Assembly (NCBI RefSeq): GCF_014268755.2
Contig: NZ_CP077093.1
Coordinates: 1,786,001 to 1,850,000 of the forward strand
DNA length: 64,000 nt
From: Pseudomonas vanderleydeniana
Lineage (GTDB): Bacteria > Pseudomonadota > Gammaproteobacteria > Pseudomonadales > Pseudomonadaceae
Direction: 5' to 3'
Shown: positions 51,196 to 62,782 of the stretch, piece by piece
Layout: each line of letters opens with the position of its first letter
Position numbering within the stretch: position 1 is the first letter of the stretch
Program-made: the position numbers and the translations under genes
Notes under the pieces: model-generated
What the model saw: only the letters and a program-made list of their open reading frames with translations
Told to the model about the DNA's origin: nothing
The model's database searches: none

Positions 51196-52137
51196 GTGAA
51201 ACGCGTACATGTGGCTGCGGCCGTTATCCGAGGCAATGATGGGCGGATCCTGATCGCCCGCCGTGCCGACTCCCAGCACCAGGGCGGCCTGTGGGAATTC
51301 CCCGGCGGCAAGGTCGAGGAGGGCGAAGCGGTCCGGGTGGCCCTGGCCCGTGAGCTGCAGGAAGAGCTGGGGATCGTGGTCACCGAAGCTCGTCCATTGA
51401 TCAAGGTGCAGCATGACTACCCGGACAAGCAGGTATTGCTGGATGTCTGGGAGGTCTCGGCCTTCACCGGCGAACCGCATGGTGCCGAGGGCCAACCCCT
51501 GGCCTGGGTGACGGCACGGGAACTGCCGAGCTACGAGTTTCCGGCGGCCAACCAGCCGATCGTCGCGGCTGCGCGCTTGCCGGGCGAGTACCTGATCACT
51601 CCGGATGGGTTGGAGACCCCGCAGTTGTTGCAGGGTATCCAGAAGGCGATTGCCGGTGGCATCAAGCTGGTCCAGCTGCGGGCACCGAATGGTTTCGATC
51701 CCAAGTACCGCGACCTGGCGGTCGATGCGGTCGGATTGTGTGCTGGCAAGGCGCAACTGATGCTCAAGGGCCCGTTCGAATGGCTGGGGGACTTCCCTTC
51801 GGCCGGTTGGCACATCACCGCGGCACAACTGCGCAAGTACGCTGCTGCCGGACGGCCGCTGCCCAAGGAGCGCCGGCTGGCTGCGTCCTGCCATGACGCC
51901 GAGGAGTTGGCATTGGCCGAGCAGATGGGGGTGGATTTCGTCACCTTGTCGCCGGTGCAGCCAACCCAGACCCACCCGGATGCACAGCCGCTCGGCTGGG
52001 AGCAGGCCGGGCAGTTGATTACCGGTTTCAACAGACCGGTGTATCTGCTGGGCGGGGTTGGACCTGCTGATGTTTCGCGAGCCTGGGACACCGGGGCCCA
52101 GGGTGTAGCGGGTATTCGGGCGTTCTGGCCGCAGTAA
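51196..52137 (+). CDS. mutT: Nudix hydrolase fused to thiamine-phosphate-synthase-like domain (MutT)
   Basis: This 313-residue two-domain protein has an N-terminal Nudix domain with the box 'GGKVEEGEAVRVALARELQE' continuing 'ELGI' (about 37-60). It is the 8-oxo-dGTP sanitising MutT type that opens 'VAAAVIRGNDGRILIARR'. The C-terminal half (about 135-313) is a ThiE-like TIM barrel ('GGIKLVQLRAPNGFDP', 'ITAAQLRKYAAAGRPLP', 'VYLLGGVGPADVSRAWDTGA'). This fusion is normal in pseudomonads next to argJ. Thiamine activity of the second domain is doubtful. The GTG at 51196 follows AGGAG with 8-base spacing. Confidence 0.9.
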   Translation: MKRVHVAAAVIRGNDGRILIARRADSQHQGGLWEFPGGKVEEGEAVRVALARELQEELGIVVTEARPLIKVQHDYPDKQVLLDVWEVSAFTGEPHGAEGQPLAWVTARELPSYEFPAANQPIVAAARLPGEYLITPDGLETPQLLQGIQKAIAGGIKLVQLRAPNGFDPKYRDLAVDAVGLCAGKAQLMLKGPFEWLGDFPSAGWHITAAQLRKYAAAGRPLPKERRLAASCHDAEELALAEQMGVDFVTLSPVQPTQTHPDAQPLGWEQAGQLITGFNRPVYLLGGVGPADVSRAWDTGAQGVAGIRAFWPQ

Positions 52138-52172
52138 CCTGCAAGTGCCTCTGGCGCCTTTCGGCAGGTAGC

Positions 52173-52324
52173 CCTTGTGGCGAGCGGGCTTGTCGGGACG
52201 CCGCACCGCCGCGTTCGGCTGCGAAGCAGTCGTTAGGCCGGCAACCCCGATCTTGCTGGTAGACGGGTTTGCTGTGTTGGGGAGGCTTCGCTTCCCAGCG
52301 CGGGCAAGCCCGCTCGCCACAAGG
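52173..52324. repeat. long REPIN, GTGGCGAGCGGG type
   Basis: The left arm CCTTGTGGCGAGCGGGCTTG is inverted at the right end as GGGCAAGCCCGCTCGCCACA plus AGG. The 150-base element has a different spacer from the copies at 3978 and 11303, with CGAAGCAGTCG and GGCCGGCAACC. Confidence 0.85.
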
Positions 52325-52350
52325 AGCGGCTTCTTTCACCTGCCCAGAGA

Positions 52351-52935
52351 TCAGTGGGAGATTGGCTTCTTGGCCGCTTCCCACAGTATTTCGGCAATCT
52401 TCTCGCGCCGGGCAATCAGCCTGGCCGCCACGAAAAACAGATCCGATAGCCGGTTGATGTAGGCCAGTCCTACCCCGCCGAGCGGCTCCAGGGCATTGAG
52501 CTGCTGGCAGCGACGTTCGGCGCTGCGTGCCTGGCTGCGACAGACATGGGCCTGGGCAATCAGCATCGAGCCGCCCGGCAGGATGAAGTTCTCCAGAGGG
52601 CCGAGCTCCTCGTTCCAGCGGTCGATCACGCTCTCAAGCCGCTCAATCTCGCTTTTATCCAGTGCCTGGTACTCCGGCATCGCCAGCTCGCCGCCGAGGT
52701 CGAACAGCCGATGCTGGCAAGGCGAAAGCACTTCGATCACTTCTTCCAGCTCCGGGTGGATCACTACCAGTTCCGCCAATCCGGCCAGGAGCAGCCCGAG
52801 CTGGCTATTGAGGCTGTCGACCTCGCCGATGGCCTCGATCCGTGGATGGTCCTTGGGCACGCGACGACCGTCGCCCAGCCCGGTTTCGCCGGTGTCACCG
52901 GTCCTTGTGTAAATCTTCGACAGGCGAAAACCCAT
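52351..52935 (-). CDS. PduO-type cob(I)alamin adenosyltransferase
   Basis: This 194-residue ATP:cob(I)alamin adenosyltransferase converts cob(I)alamin to coenzyme B12. It has the PduO N-terminal ATP loop 'KIYTRTGDTGETGLGDGRRV' (7-26) and 'AIGEVDSLNSQLGLLLA'. The trimeric active-site residues lie in 'CRSQARSAERRCQQL' and 'YINRLSDLFFVAARLIARR'. The length is normal. It is the last gene after the histidine kinase with a 2-base gap and shares that operon. A functional link to the kinase is not apparent. Confidence 0.92.
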   Translation of the reverse strand: MGFRLSKIYTRTGDTGETGLGDGRRVPKDHPRIEAIGEVDSLNSQLGLLLAGLAELVVIHPELEEVIEVLSPCQHRLFDLGGELAMPEYQALDKSEIERLESVIDRWNEELGPLENFILPGGSMLIAQAHVCRSQARSAERRCQQLNALEPLGGVGLAYINRLSDLFFVAARLIARREKIAEILWEAAKKPISH

Positions 52936-52937
52936 GG

Positions 52938-54974
52938 TTACGACTCCGTTTTATTGAGTTCGGGAAGAAGGGCCTGGTTGCTCGCCAACGGCAGGCGCAG
53001 GGTGAAGCAGGTCCCCTGGCCGGGCGTCGATTGCACTTCCATCTGGCCCTTGTGGTTGTTGGTGATGATGAAGTAGGACACCGACAGCCCAAGGCCGGTC
53101 CCCTGGCCGATCTCCTTGGTGGTGAAGAACGGTTCGAAGGTGCGCTTGCGGATGTTCTCGGGCATGCCGATGCCGTTGTCCTCGACCTGGATTTCCGCCC
53201 ACGGCGGATTCAGTCGGGTGCGCAGGGTAATGCGCCCCGGTTCGCGGTCATCGTCACGCTGGTGAATGGCCTGGGCGGCGTTCTTCAGCAGGTTCAGCAG
53301 CACCTGCTCCAGTTCGTTGGCGGTGCCGGGAACCGGGCCGAGCGCCGGGTCGAACTGACGGATGATGGCCTGGCCCTTGAAGTCGAAACCGATGGCCAGG
53401 TCGAAGTCGTTACCGGCGATCTCCACTGCCTGGTCGATCAGCGCCGGCAGGTCGCAAGGCGCCATTTCCCGCTTGCTGCGCCGGCTGAAACTGAGCATGT
53501 GGGTGACGATCTTCGCTGCCCGCGCGCCGGCCTGCTGGATGCCGTCGAGCAACTGCGGCACCTCGCGACTGGTGAGGTACTGGTTGACGGTGCCCAGGTC
53601 GATGCCCGCCTGCTCGGCGTACTCGAGGTTCTTCGGCAGCTCCGAGGACAGTCGTCGGCGAATGTTCTGCACGTTGTGCAGGATCGCGCCCAAGGGGTTG
53701 TTGATCTCGTGGGCCATGCCGGCGGCCAGCCCGCCGACCGAGAGCATTTTCTCCGACTGCACCATCATTTCTTCCAGGGACAGGCGCTGGGTGATGTCGT
53801 CGATTCGGATCACCACGCCACGACCGGCACCGCCCATCAGCGGATAGAAGGTCAGGGCATAGTGACGGGCCTCGTCGTCCTTGACCCAGGTGACGCGCTC
53901 GATCTTCGCCACGGTGTGTTGCTCGACGGTGTCCTTGAGCTGCGGCAGGAAGGGTTTGAGCGGCTCGAAGGCGAGGAAGATCGGCTGGTTCAGCGCTTCG
54001 TCCAGGCGCGTACCGGAAAGGGCACTGGCCTCCTGGTTCCATTGGGTGACGTACAACTGTTCATCCAGGGCGATCAGTGCCGAGGGCATGGAGTCGATGA
54101 TGCTGTTGAGGTAGTTCTGAAAGCCCGTGAGCTTCTTCTCGATCTTGCTGCGGACCTGGACTTCGAGTTCGAGCTTGCGATTGGTATGGCGGGTTTCCTC
54201 GGCCAGGCCCTGGGCCTGGTCGTAGGCCGCCTGGGACTCGTCGCGGGCACGCTTGAGCTGTTGCTCGCGGGCTTCGATCCGCGACAGCATGGTGTTGAAG
54301 GCTTCGGCAAGGCTACCGATCTCGTCGTGGTTGCCGCGCGAGGCGCGCAGTGAATAGTTTTCTTCGCGGGTGACCTGGCGCGACAGCTCCTCGAGTTCGT
54401 GGATCGGTTGGGTGATCAGCCGCTTGATCTGCCGGGCGATGATCATCCACAGCAGCACGCTGAAGATCAGGATGCCCAGGCTGGCGGTAAAGGTCCCGGT
54501 GTAGAAGGCCACCGGCAATTCGCTGCTGGCTACCAGCAACAGGTGCCCGGGGGCCTGTCCGGGGCGGGGCATGTCGATGACCTGGTTGCTGCGGAACTCG
54601 GTCAGGCGCCAGGCCTCGACATGGCGATAGCGCTCCGGCAGCTTCAGGCGGTCGCTGTGTTGCAGCTGGGCCAGGCGGTCGCCCCTGCCGTCATAGATGG
54701 CGGCCGCGCGCAGGGGTGAATAGGTGTTGAGTTCCTTGAGCAGCGCCTCGGCATTGTCCGGCGACTCCAGGGCCTGGCTGGCCAGGTTCGGGTTCGATAC
54801 CAGCCGGCCAATGGTCTGCAGCGCCTGGGGCGCCATGCTCTCCTGGGAGATCCAGTAGGCGGCGCTGATGAAGGTCAGGTTGGCGACCAGCAGTACGGTA
54901 ATCAGCAGTACCAGCAGCGCGGCGAGGAGTTTCTGACCGACCGGGAGGTTTTCTAGGCGCTGGCGCAGGGGCAT
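52938..54974 (-). CDS. membrane sensor histidine kinase (HAMP-PAS-HisKA-HATPase)
   Basis: This 678-residue kinase has two membrane helices (about 18-40 and 165-188), a periplasmic sensor between them, HAMP (about 188-242), coiled coil (240-285), PAS (about 287-400, '[20 protein letters not shown]'), HisKA with His-box '[16 protein letters not shown]' (His about 428) and an ATPase domain with '[12 protein letters not shown]' and '[10 protein letters not shown]'. It ends without a receiver domain. The partner regulator is not obvious; the gene order adenosyltransferase - kinase - panE - GGDEF-like regulator matches PA4396-PA4399. From memory PA4398 affects swarming and biofilm. It is probably an autonomous gene with the adenosyltransferase downstream. 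Confidence 0.92.
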   Translation of the reverse strand: MPLRQRLENLPVGQKLLAALLVLLITVLLVANLTFISAAYWISQESMAPQALQTIGRLVSNPNLASQALESPDNAEALLKELNTYSPLRAAAIYDGRGDRLAQLQHSDRLKLPERYRHVEAWRLTEFRSNQVIDMPRPGQAPGHLLLVASSELPVAFYTGTFTASLGILIFSVLLWMIIARQIKRLITQPIHELEELSRQVTREENYSLRASRGNHDEIGSLAEAFNTMLSRIEAREQQLKRARDESQAAYDQAQGLAEETRHTNRKLELEVQVRSKIEKKLTGFQNYLNSIIDSMPSALIALDEQLYVTQWNQEASALSGTRLDEALNQPIFLAFEPLKPFLPQLKDTVEQHTVAKIERVTWVKDDEARHYALTFYPLMGGAGRGVVIRIDDITQRLSLEEMMVQSEKMLSVGGLAAGMAHEINNPLGAILHNVQNIRRRLSSELPKNLEYAEQAGIDLGTVNQYLTSREVPQLLDGIQQAGARAAKIVTHMLSFSRRSKREMAPCDLPALIDQAVEIAGNDFDLAIGFDFKGQAIIRQFDPALGPVPGTANELEQVLLNLLKNAAQAIHQRDDDREPGRITLRTRLNPPWAEIQVEDNGIGMPENIRKRTFEPFFTTKEIGQGTGLGLSVSYFIITNNHKGQMEVQSTPGQGTCFTLRLPLASNQALLPELNKTES

Positions 54975-55132
54975 CGCGGGTCCTGTCTGGCAAGGTGAGA
55001 GAAACGGCGGGCCTCGATCGGCGCCCGACCGTGACTGAGTGTATCAAACCGTCGGTTTTTGCCGCGGGCTTTTGCCAGGGGCGCGATTTGAACAGGATGG
55101 GGTGGGGTTGCCGGAGGAGCGTGCGAGGCCGA

Positions 55133-57003
<1,871 letters not shown>

Positions 57004-57124
57004 GGGGGGCTCTTAAGTGAATGAGTGGTTGGAAGAACCGTTATAATGCTGGCGGATTTTAACCGTCAAACCCGGCGCGCTCCATCGGTATTGGGCGCGC
57101 CAAGATTAAATTTGGAGAAATCGC

Positions 57125-57610
57125 ATGCCGTCGTTCGACGTGGTATCCGAACTGGACAAACACGAAGTCACCAACGCCGTCGAGAACGCCGTCAAGGAGC
57201 TGGACCGTCGTTATGACCTCAAGGGCAAGGGCTCCTTCGAGTTCAAGGACAAGGAACAGACCGTCAGCATGACGGCCGAAGCCGAGTTCCAGCTGGAAGC
57301 GATGCTGGAGATCCTGCGCATGGCCCTGGTCAAGCGCAAGATCGACGTGAAATGCCTCGAGGTCAAGGATGCCTACGCTTCCGGCAAGCTGATGAAGCAG
57401 GACGCGACTTTCAAGGAAGGCATCGACAAGGAAATGGCGAAGAAGATCGTCGCCCACATCAAGGATTCCAAGCTGAAAGTGCAGGCGGCCATCCAGGGTG
57501 AGCAGGTCCGCGTGACCGGCAAGAAGCGTGACGACCTGCAGGAAGCCATTGCCAACCTGCGCGCCAAGGAATTCGACCTGCCGCTGCAATTCAACAACTT
57601 CCGCGACTGA
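57125..57610 (+). CDS. YajQ-family nucleotide-binding protein
   Basis: This 161-residue protein has the two-domain YajQ/DUF520 fold ('[20 protein letters not shown]', '[20 protein letters not shown]', C-terminal '[20 protein letters not shown]'). Members bind nucleotides, and the Xanthomonas and Pseudomonas ones bind c-di-GMP. It is a cytoplasmic regulator or effector. ATG 57125 follows TTTGGAGAAATCGC. The gene starts a unit with mscS 122 bases downstream. Confidence 0.92.
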   Translation: MPSFDVVSELDKHEVTNAVENAVKELDRRYDLKGKGSFEFKDKEQTVSMTAEAEFQLEAMLEILRMALVKRKIDVKCLEVKDAYASGKLMKQDATFKEGIDKEMAKKIVAHIKDSKLKVQAAIQGEQVRVTGKKRDDLQEAIANLRAKEFDLPLQFNNFRD

Positions 57611-57732
57611 TCCGGTCCGCCAGGGAACCTCTGGAAGTTATCGGCGTCGGAGGGCCCAGGCACGGCAGAAACGATTGAGCCTGCGGGGATCGATCGTTTT
57701 GCCGGGCAATCGCACGATAACAGGAGAGAACA

Positions 57733-58575
57733 ATGGATCTGAACGCAGAAATGGATCATCTCATCAAGGCCTCCCAGGCCTGGATTCCGATGATCATGGA
57801 ATACGGTAGTCGCGTGCTGCTGGCGATCGTCACCCTGGCCGTGGGCTGGTGGCTGATCAACAAGCTGACCGCCAAGCTGGGCAAGCTGCTGGCGCTGCGC
57901 AATGCGGACCTGGCGTTGCAGGGCTTCATCAGCAGCCTGTCGAACATCGCCCTCAAGATCATGCTGAGCATCAGCGTGGCGTCGATGATCGGCGTGGCGA
58001 CCACCTCGTTCGTGGCGGCGATCGGTGCGGCCGGCCTGGCTATCGGCCTGGCGTTGCAGGGCAGCCTGGCGAACTTCGCCGGTGGCGTGCTGATCCTGAT
58101 GTTCCGGCCGTTCCGCATCGGTGACACGATCACCGCGCAGGGCGTTACCGGTACTGTCGACAATATCCAGATCTTCCATACCATCCTGCGTACCGGCGAC
58201 AACCAGACGGTCATCATGCCCAACGGCAGCCTGTCGAACGGGATCATCACCAACATCAACCGCCAGCCGACGCGCAAGGTGGTGTTCGATGTAGGGGTGG
58301 ACTACGAGGCCGACTTGCAGAAGGCGCGTGAAGTGTTGCTGGAGCTGGCCAAGGATGAGCGAGTCCTGCCTGATCCGGCTCCGGCCGCAGTGGTTTCGGC
58401 ACTGGGTGACAGTTCCATCACCGTTTCCCTGCGTGTGTGGGCGAAGACTGCCGATTGCGGCGACCTGACGTTCAAGTTCAATGAACTGGCCCGTGATCGT
58501 CTGAAGGAGGCCGGAATCGATATTCCGTTTCCACAGCGAGTGATCCGGGTAATGCAGGACGCACCGGTTAAATAA
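57733..58575 (+). CDS. mscS: small-conductance mechanosensitive channel
   Basis: This 280-residue inner-membrane channel opens on membrane tension to release solutes in hypo-osmotic shock. Three membrane helices lie at about 20-45, 68-90 and 95-120. The pore helix contains the glycine/alanine-rich 'AAIGAAGLAIGLALQGSLAN', typical of MscS, followed by the beta domain 'RPFRIGDTITAQGVTGTVDN' and the C-terminal alpha/beta domain. The length equals E. coli MscS (286). ATG 57733 follows AGGAGAGAACA. A terminator lies 40 bases after the stop. Confidence 0.94.
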   Translation: MDLNAEMDHLIKASQAWIPMIMEYGSRVLLAIVTLAVGWWLINKLTAKLGKLLALRNADLALQGFISSLSNIALKIMLSISVASMIGVATTSFVAAIGAAGLAIGLALQGSLANFAGGVLILMFRPFRIGDTITAQGVTGTVDNIQIFHTILRTGDNQTVIMPNGSLSNGIITNINRQPTRKVVFDVGVDYEADLQKAREVLLELAKDERVLPDPAPAAVVSALGDSSITVSLRVWAKTADCGDLTFKFNELARDRLKEAGIDIPFPQRVIRVMQDAPVK

Positions 58576-58614
58576 ACCGGTCCCTATCTGGCTGAGCGGT
58601 CAGATATTAATGAG

Positions 58615-58639
58615 AGGGGCCCGAGAGGGTCCCTTTTTT
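58615..58639 (+). terminator. mscS intrinsic terminator
   Basis: AGGGGCCC-GAGA-GGGTCCCT forms a stem with one G-T pair, followed by T6. Confidence 0.85.
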
Positions 58640-58804
58640 ATTGTTAGCATTTTAATGATGTCCGACACTTGAAGTGTTTTTGATAGTCTTGGCTTTGTAC
58701 CGATTGGTACAACTTGTAGAAATTATCTTTGAATTCAATGGGTTCTTTTTGTTAGCTAGCTATTCAGTAATTTGCAATGATTTGCGGGTTCTTCGCACAA
58801 TAAA
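58640..58804. other. AT-rich gap between mscS and porin terminators
   Basis: This 165-base stretch is AT-rich and contains small palindromes (ACACTTGAAGTGT, GTACCGATTGGTAC). No gene or promoter was identified. Confidence 0.3.
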
Positions 58805-58831
58805 AAAGGCCCATCACTGGGATGGGCCTTT
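58805..58831 (-). terminator. porin gene intrinsic terminator
   Basis: On the minus strand AAAGGCCCATC-CCAG-TGATGGGCC is followed by a T-rich tract (CCTTTTTTATT). It lies 21 bases past the porin stop. Confidence 0.88.
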
Positions 58832-58851
58832 CTTCAAGCGAGTATCGCTAA

Positions 58852-60222
58852 TTACTTCTTGGCGATAGCCATCAGGTCGAGTGGGTACTCGGTGATCAGG
58901 CGGAACTCGTTGATGTTGCCTTCGCCTTCGTCGGCGTTAGCACGGTGCCAGGATTGGCGAGCGCGGAACGACAGGTCTTTCAAAGGACCAGCCTGGACTA
59001 CGTACTTGGCTTCCAGGTTGGTTTCATGGTGACGGCCATCGCTGCCGTACAAAGGATTGCCGTTGCTGTCACGGTACCGGCTGTTGTCGGCGAGGTGGGT
59101 GCCGTCAATGCCTTGGCCGTGAACATAGCGAGCCATGAAGCTCAGGCCTGGGACGCCATACTCAGCCATCTTGATGTCATAACGAGCCTGGATCGAACGC
59201 TCGCCTGGGCCGTTGAAGTCAGAGTACTGGATGGAGTTGGCCAGGAAGATCGAGTCGCCGCCACGGTTGTTCTGACCCACGCCGATGTAGTCGAACGGGG
59301 TGTCGCCGTGAACCTTCTGGTACGCCAGGGTGATGGTGTGGGCCTTCAGGAACGAGTAGGCGGTTGCGAACGAGTAGGTGGTGTTGCTGATGTCACCTGC
59401 CAGGCTCTTGCCGGTATCGGTAGTGCGATACAGGTTGAAGTCGAAGTTCAGGGACTGATCCGAGCCCAGGCCCAGGGTGTAGTTCACGTTGGTGTAGTAC
59501 TGGTTCCAGATGTCCTCGAGCTTGGCGCCATAGAGCGAAGCAGTCAGGTCAGGAGTGATTGCGTACTTGCCACCGACGTAGTCGATGCTCTTGGCTGCAA
59601 CGCCAGCGTAGGTTGCGAACAAGTCACCGTTGTGACGAGTCTGGTCCTGGCTGCTGCCACCGGTAAAGTGACCGGCTTCGAGATCGAGATCTTTGACTTC
59701 GCTGCTCTGCAGTTGCAGGCCGCTGGCGGTTTGTTGGAACAGGCGGGAACCGCCGACTGCAAACACGGGGGCGGTGCTTGGCTGGAAGTCACCGATTTTC
59801 AGCTCGGTTTTGGAGATGCGGAATTTGATCGCCGCACCCGCTTTGCCAAAGCTGTTGTTGTTGTCGCGAATGCCGTTGGCATCAGCGATGCTGCGGCTGA
59901 TATTGCCCGAGCCGGATTCTTTGTCCTGGCCGCTGAGCAGGAAGCCTGCGTTGCCGTAGCCTTCAACGGCTACACCAACGGTGCCCTGGGTGTAACCCGA
60001 GCTGAACTTGCCCAGGAAGCCTTGAGTCCAGTCTTCCTGGTCCTGGGCGGTGTTTTTACGGTCACGGTTGAAGTAGTAGTTCTTCAGAACCACACCTGCC
60101 GAAGCGCCTTCAACGAAACCCTTGGCATCAGCCTGGTCGGTCACGAAAGGTTCGGCCATTGCCAGTTGAGTGCCTGCTGCCGAAACAGCCAGGGCGATCA
60201 TGCTCCACTTCATCACGCGCAT
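58852..60222 (-). CDS. OprD-family outer-membrane porin
   Basis: This 456-residue protein has a signal peptide ('MRVMKWSMIALAVSAAGTQLA', cleavage after AMA at about residue 23) and an 18-strand OprD-type barrel. Family features are 'GFVEGASAGVVLKNYYFNRD' near the start, the arginine-rich basic ladder regions ('SLAGDISNTTYSFATAYSF', 'ERSIQARYDIKMAEYGVPG') and the C-terminal 'FRLITEYPLDLM'. OprD porins admit amino acids, peptides or aromatic acids; the sub-class (OccD or OccK) cannot be set by eye. ATG 60222 follows AAAGGAG; the second in-frame ATG is too far away. A long regulatory gap of 930 bases precedes it. Confidence 0.92.
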   Translation of the reverse strand: MRVMKWSMIALAVSAAGTQLAMAEPFVTDQADAKGFVEGASAGVVLKNYYFNRDRKNTAQDQEDWTQGFLGKFSSGYTQGTVGVAVEGYGNAGFLLSGQDKESGSGNISRSIADANGIRDNNNSFGKAGAAIKFRISKTELKIGDFQPSTAPVFAVGGSRLFQQTASGLQLQSSEVKDLDLEAGHFTGGSSQDQTRHNGDLFATYAGVAAKSIDYVGGKYAITPDLTASLYGAKLEDIWNQYYTNVNYTLGLGSDQSLNFDFNLYRTTDTGKSLAGDISNTTYSFATAYSFLKAHTITLAYQKVHGDTPFDYIGVGQNNRGGDSIFLANSIQYSDFNGPGERSIQARYDIKMAEYGVPGLSFMARYVHGQGIDGTHLADNSRYRDSNGNPLYGSDGRHHETNLEAKYVVQAGPLKDLSFRARQSWHRANADEGEGNINEFRLITEYPLDLMAIAKK

Positions 60223-61155
60223 CGTGATTTGCTCCTTTGGTTTTAGGAAGAGTACTGCCGTCCCACCTGTATTTTTATCTGGGCGGCTCTTTCTTTTTGT
60301 GTCGGCGCAAACTTATATCACGCTGACAAACTTGGCGATACTTGCTCACCTATCCTTGCGGCTTCTTTACGAGCGTGTCGCAAAAAGCTCGCTCCATGTC
60401 GCAAATACGCAGCCTTTTTTATTAACTGTACAACTTCAGTGCGGTTGTCGAACACCTGAGCATAGAAAGAAAACACATATGTTCAAGCGTCGTCCCGTCC
60501 AGCGTTGTTACCGTGTCGCGGAGCTTCAGCGTCCGATCAGGCCCTCTGTAGCGACTGTGACGTAACTCAATGCAACAAGCATGCACAAAGTTGAAAAATC
60601 GCCAGAAAATATTTCCCTGACTGTTCGGTCACGCTGAAACCCTTATGAAACCTGGGGTCAGCACCGTGTGGCATGGTGCTTGACGTATTACTTTCCCTTG
60701 TGCTGCTAATCCATTGATTACGTGCAAAAAGCCAAAAACGTTACCGCTTCACACCCTTGGGTGAGTAACCGGTGGATAAAAGGTGCACCAAGAATAGTCG
60801 CTCTGTGTGGTTTTGGTGCAGCGATGTCCATTGCCTGTTGCCGGTTGTACAGCCAACCTTTCCGACGAGAGGTTGCACAAGGCTGGCATGACGGCTCGGC
60901 ACAGCTTTTCAGGAAAGGATGACGTTTTGATTATGCGGCCACGACTTTTCACGCAGGCCACAAGGTTGGCCGAGAACGGTGCGGGCCTGGTCCGTAATGG
61001 GGCGTGAGGGCCAGGTAGCCCATTAGCTTGCGGCAGTTGAAGCTGCACGGTGAACTGATGCGCGAAGGCGGGTATCCTCGTCGTTCTGTTTCGGGTGTGG
61101 TCGTGGGTGGGCTGCGCTTCCGGGCAGGTCATTCAGTTAAGCAGGAGTGTTTACG
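60223..61155. promoter_or_regulatory. long intergenic region between porin and HIT genes (no gene recognised)
   Basis: This 933-base region holds no convincing protein gene on either strand. The first 350 bases upstream of the porin are AT-rich with T-runs. Visible structures are the hairpin AGCACC-GTGTGGCAT-GGTGCT at 60661-60681, and an inverted pair GGTGCACCAA (near 60790) and TTTTGGTGCA (near 60820) that could form a protein- or RNA-level stem. Codon patterns in short frames are poor. A small RNA or extended operator array is possible. Confidence 0.45.
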
Positions 61156-61587
61156 GTGTTCGTTCTCGATTCGCGTCTTCAACAAGACACCTTGCCGATG
61201 GGCGACTTTCCGTTGTGTCGCCTGCTGTTGTCCAACGATTCGAACTACCCCTGGTTCATCCTGGTGCCACGGCGTGCGGATATCAGCGAGGTATTCGAGC
61301 TGGACGCGGCGGATCAGGCGCAGTTGTGGCAGGAGACCAGTGCCCTGGCGCAGGTGCTCAAGCAGGTTTTCGCGGCTGACAAGATGAATGTCGCGACACT
61401 GGGTAACGTGGTCAGCCAGTTGCACATGCATGTCATTGTTCGCCATCAGGGCGATGCGGCCTGGCCTGCGCCAGTCTGGGGCAGGCATCCGGCCAAGCCC
61501 TATGCCGAGGCGCAGGTCGCGGCGATTCGCGAGCGGCTGGGCGCGGTGTTGGCCGAGGGTTTCTCCTATGTACAGGCGCAGCCATGA
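61156..61587 (+). CDS. HIT-domain protein
   Basis: This 143-residue histidine-triad-fold protein probably hydrolyses a nucleotide phosphate or phosphoramidate bond. The signature '[15 protein letters not shown]' has His-x-His but isoleucine in place of the third triad histidine; the central catalytic histidine remains. The N-terminal '[20 protein letters not shown]' is typical of this proteobacterial sub-group. The GTG at 61156 was chosen because GCAGGAG is 8 bases upstream; a GTG at 61147 overlaps that site. The stop overlaps slyX by 4 bases. Confidence 0.88.
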   Translation: MFVLDSRLQQDTLPMGDFPLCRLLLSNDSNYPWFILVPRRADISEVFELDAADQAQLWQETSALAQVLKQVFAADKMNVATLGNVVSQLHMHVIVRHQGDAAWPAPVWGRHPAKPYAEAQVAAIRERLGAVLAEGFSYVQAQP

Positions 61588-61790
61588 ACCTTGAAGAGCG
61601 TGTTACCGAGCTGGAAACCCGCCTGGCCTTTCAGGATGACACCATCCAGGCGCTGAACGATGTGCTGGTGGGGCAGCAGCGCGAGGTCGAGCGTCTGCAG
61701 TTGCAGATGGCCGCCCTGATCAAGCGTCATGAGGAAATGGTCGGGCAATTCGGCATTTCCGAAGATGAGGCGCCACCGCCCCATTACTGA
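61584..61790 (+). CDS. slyX: SlyX family protein
   Basis: This 68-residue protein is a predicted coiled coil ('[20 protein letters not shown]', '[20 protein letters not shown]') with the SlyX C-terminus 'EDEAPPPHY'. Its start overlaps the HIT gene (ATGA). It is a small cytoplasmic protein conserved in gammaproteobacteria with no clear function. Confidence 0.93.
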   Translation: MNLEERVTELETRLAFQDDTIQALNDVLVGQQREVERLQLQMAALIKRHEEMVGQFGISEDEAPPPHY

Positions 61791-61817
61791 AGCTGGCCGG
61801 TAAATCGCCAGGCATGA

Positions 61818-61857
61818 AAAAACCGCGAGCCGGGTGACGGCCTCGCGGTTTTTTTGA
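61818..61857. terminator. bidirectional intrinsic terminator (slyX / cold-shock gene)
   Basis: AACCGCGAG and CTCGCGGTT enclose CCGGGTGACGGC; A6 lies on the left and T7 on the right. It serves convergent stops at 61790 and 61871. Confidence 0.9.
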
Positions 61858-61870
61858 GCCTGGAAACGAC

Positions 61871-62473
61871 TCAGCGGCGTGGCGATGCTGCAACCACGTC
61901 TTCGGCCTGCAAGCCCTTGTCCCGGTTCATCACCGAGAACTCCACGCGCTGGCCTTCGACCAGGACGCGGTGGCCTTCGCCACGAATGGCGCGAAAGTGC
62001 ACGAAAATATCATCGCCGGAATCGCGCGAGATAAAGCCGAAGCCCTTGGAGGTGTTGAACCACTTCACGGTACCGGTATCACGGTTGCTCATGTCGTAGT
62101 TGTGCGAGGCGGTGGACGGCGAGGACTTGTAGAAGCTGACCGCCAGGTGCAGCAGGACGGCAACTACCGCGGCTGCCAGGCTCAGCAGTACGGCAGGCTG
62201 GCCGGCGATCATCGACAGCGGGGCGAGCAGCACCAGGGTCTGCAGGACGACTGCGAGGATCAGCAGGACGCTGACCAGGTTTTGCAGTTGATGGCGAGGA
62301 CCCTTGTTCCAGTAGGGGATCACTGGTGCGAGGATCAGGTTGAGCAAGCCGAAGAATGCCAGGTACAGCGCATCGGGTTGTTGCAGGTAAGGCAGCGCTT
62401 CGGATCGCAGGCTGGGTATAAAGGAAAGCAGCAGGGCGACGGCGCCCGTTAGCAGGTGGACGATTTTCAACAT
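61871..62473 (-). CDS. membrane-anchored cold-shock-domain protein
   Basis: This 200-residue protein has four hydrophobic segments in its first 115 residues (about 4-20, 36-55, 66-86 and 92-113). A linker is followed by a complete cold-shock domain from about 134 with RNP-1 'KGFGFISRD' and RNP-2 'DIFVHFRAI'. The domain binds single-stranded RNA or DNA. A CSD fused to a membrane region should tether RNA binding to the inner membrane. ATG 62473 begins the first membrane helix, but an internal ATG near residue 128 ('[13 protein letters not shown]') could also give a free Csp-like protein of about 73 residues. Confidence 0.88.
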   Translation of the reverse strand: MLKIVHLLTGAVALLLSFIPSLRSEALPYLQQPDALYLAFFGLLNLILAPVIPYWNKGPRHQLQNLVSVLLILAVVLQTLVLLAPLSMIAGQPAVLLSLAAAVVAVLLHLAVSFYKSSPSTASHNYDMSNRDTGTVKWFNTSKGFGFISRDSGDDIFVHFRAIRGEGHRVLVEGQRVEFSVMNRDKGLQAEDVVAASPRR

Positions 62474-62782
62474 TTGATTGACTCACTCAAGATTGATCGC
62501 AAGGAAGAGCTGGCAGCCCACGGTTCGCTTCTGACAAAAGAAAGGTGAGGCGGTGGGCACGTGTTCTACCAGCCTATGCGTCGTGCCGGGGTGCGGCACG
62601 ACGACACGCCCTCAATTTAACAGCAAAGCCGGAACCTTCTCAAATCAACGGCTTGAGCGGTATTGGCGGGGTGCGGGGAGGGCTCTGGAACGCACTTCCC
62701 CGGTGCTGCACGGGGCGGCGACTCTTGCTAGAGTGCTCCTACACCTTCAGGGTGTGACTTCAATCACGTCAAGGGGATGCAT

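Noticed and set aside
60480..60566. 28-codon ORF in the gap upstream of the porin
   Set aside because: No ribosome binding site, Arg-rich composition and no neighbour support.
60660..60680. Sigma-54 promoter TGGCATGGTGCTTGA
   Set aside because: The -12 element is GA rather than GC and there is no suitable gene start downstream.
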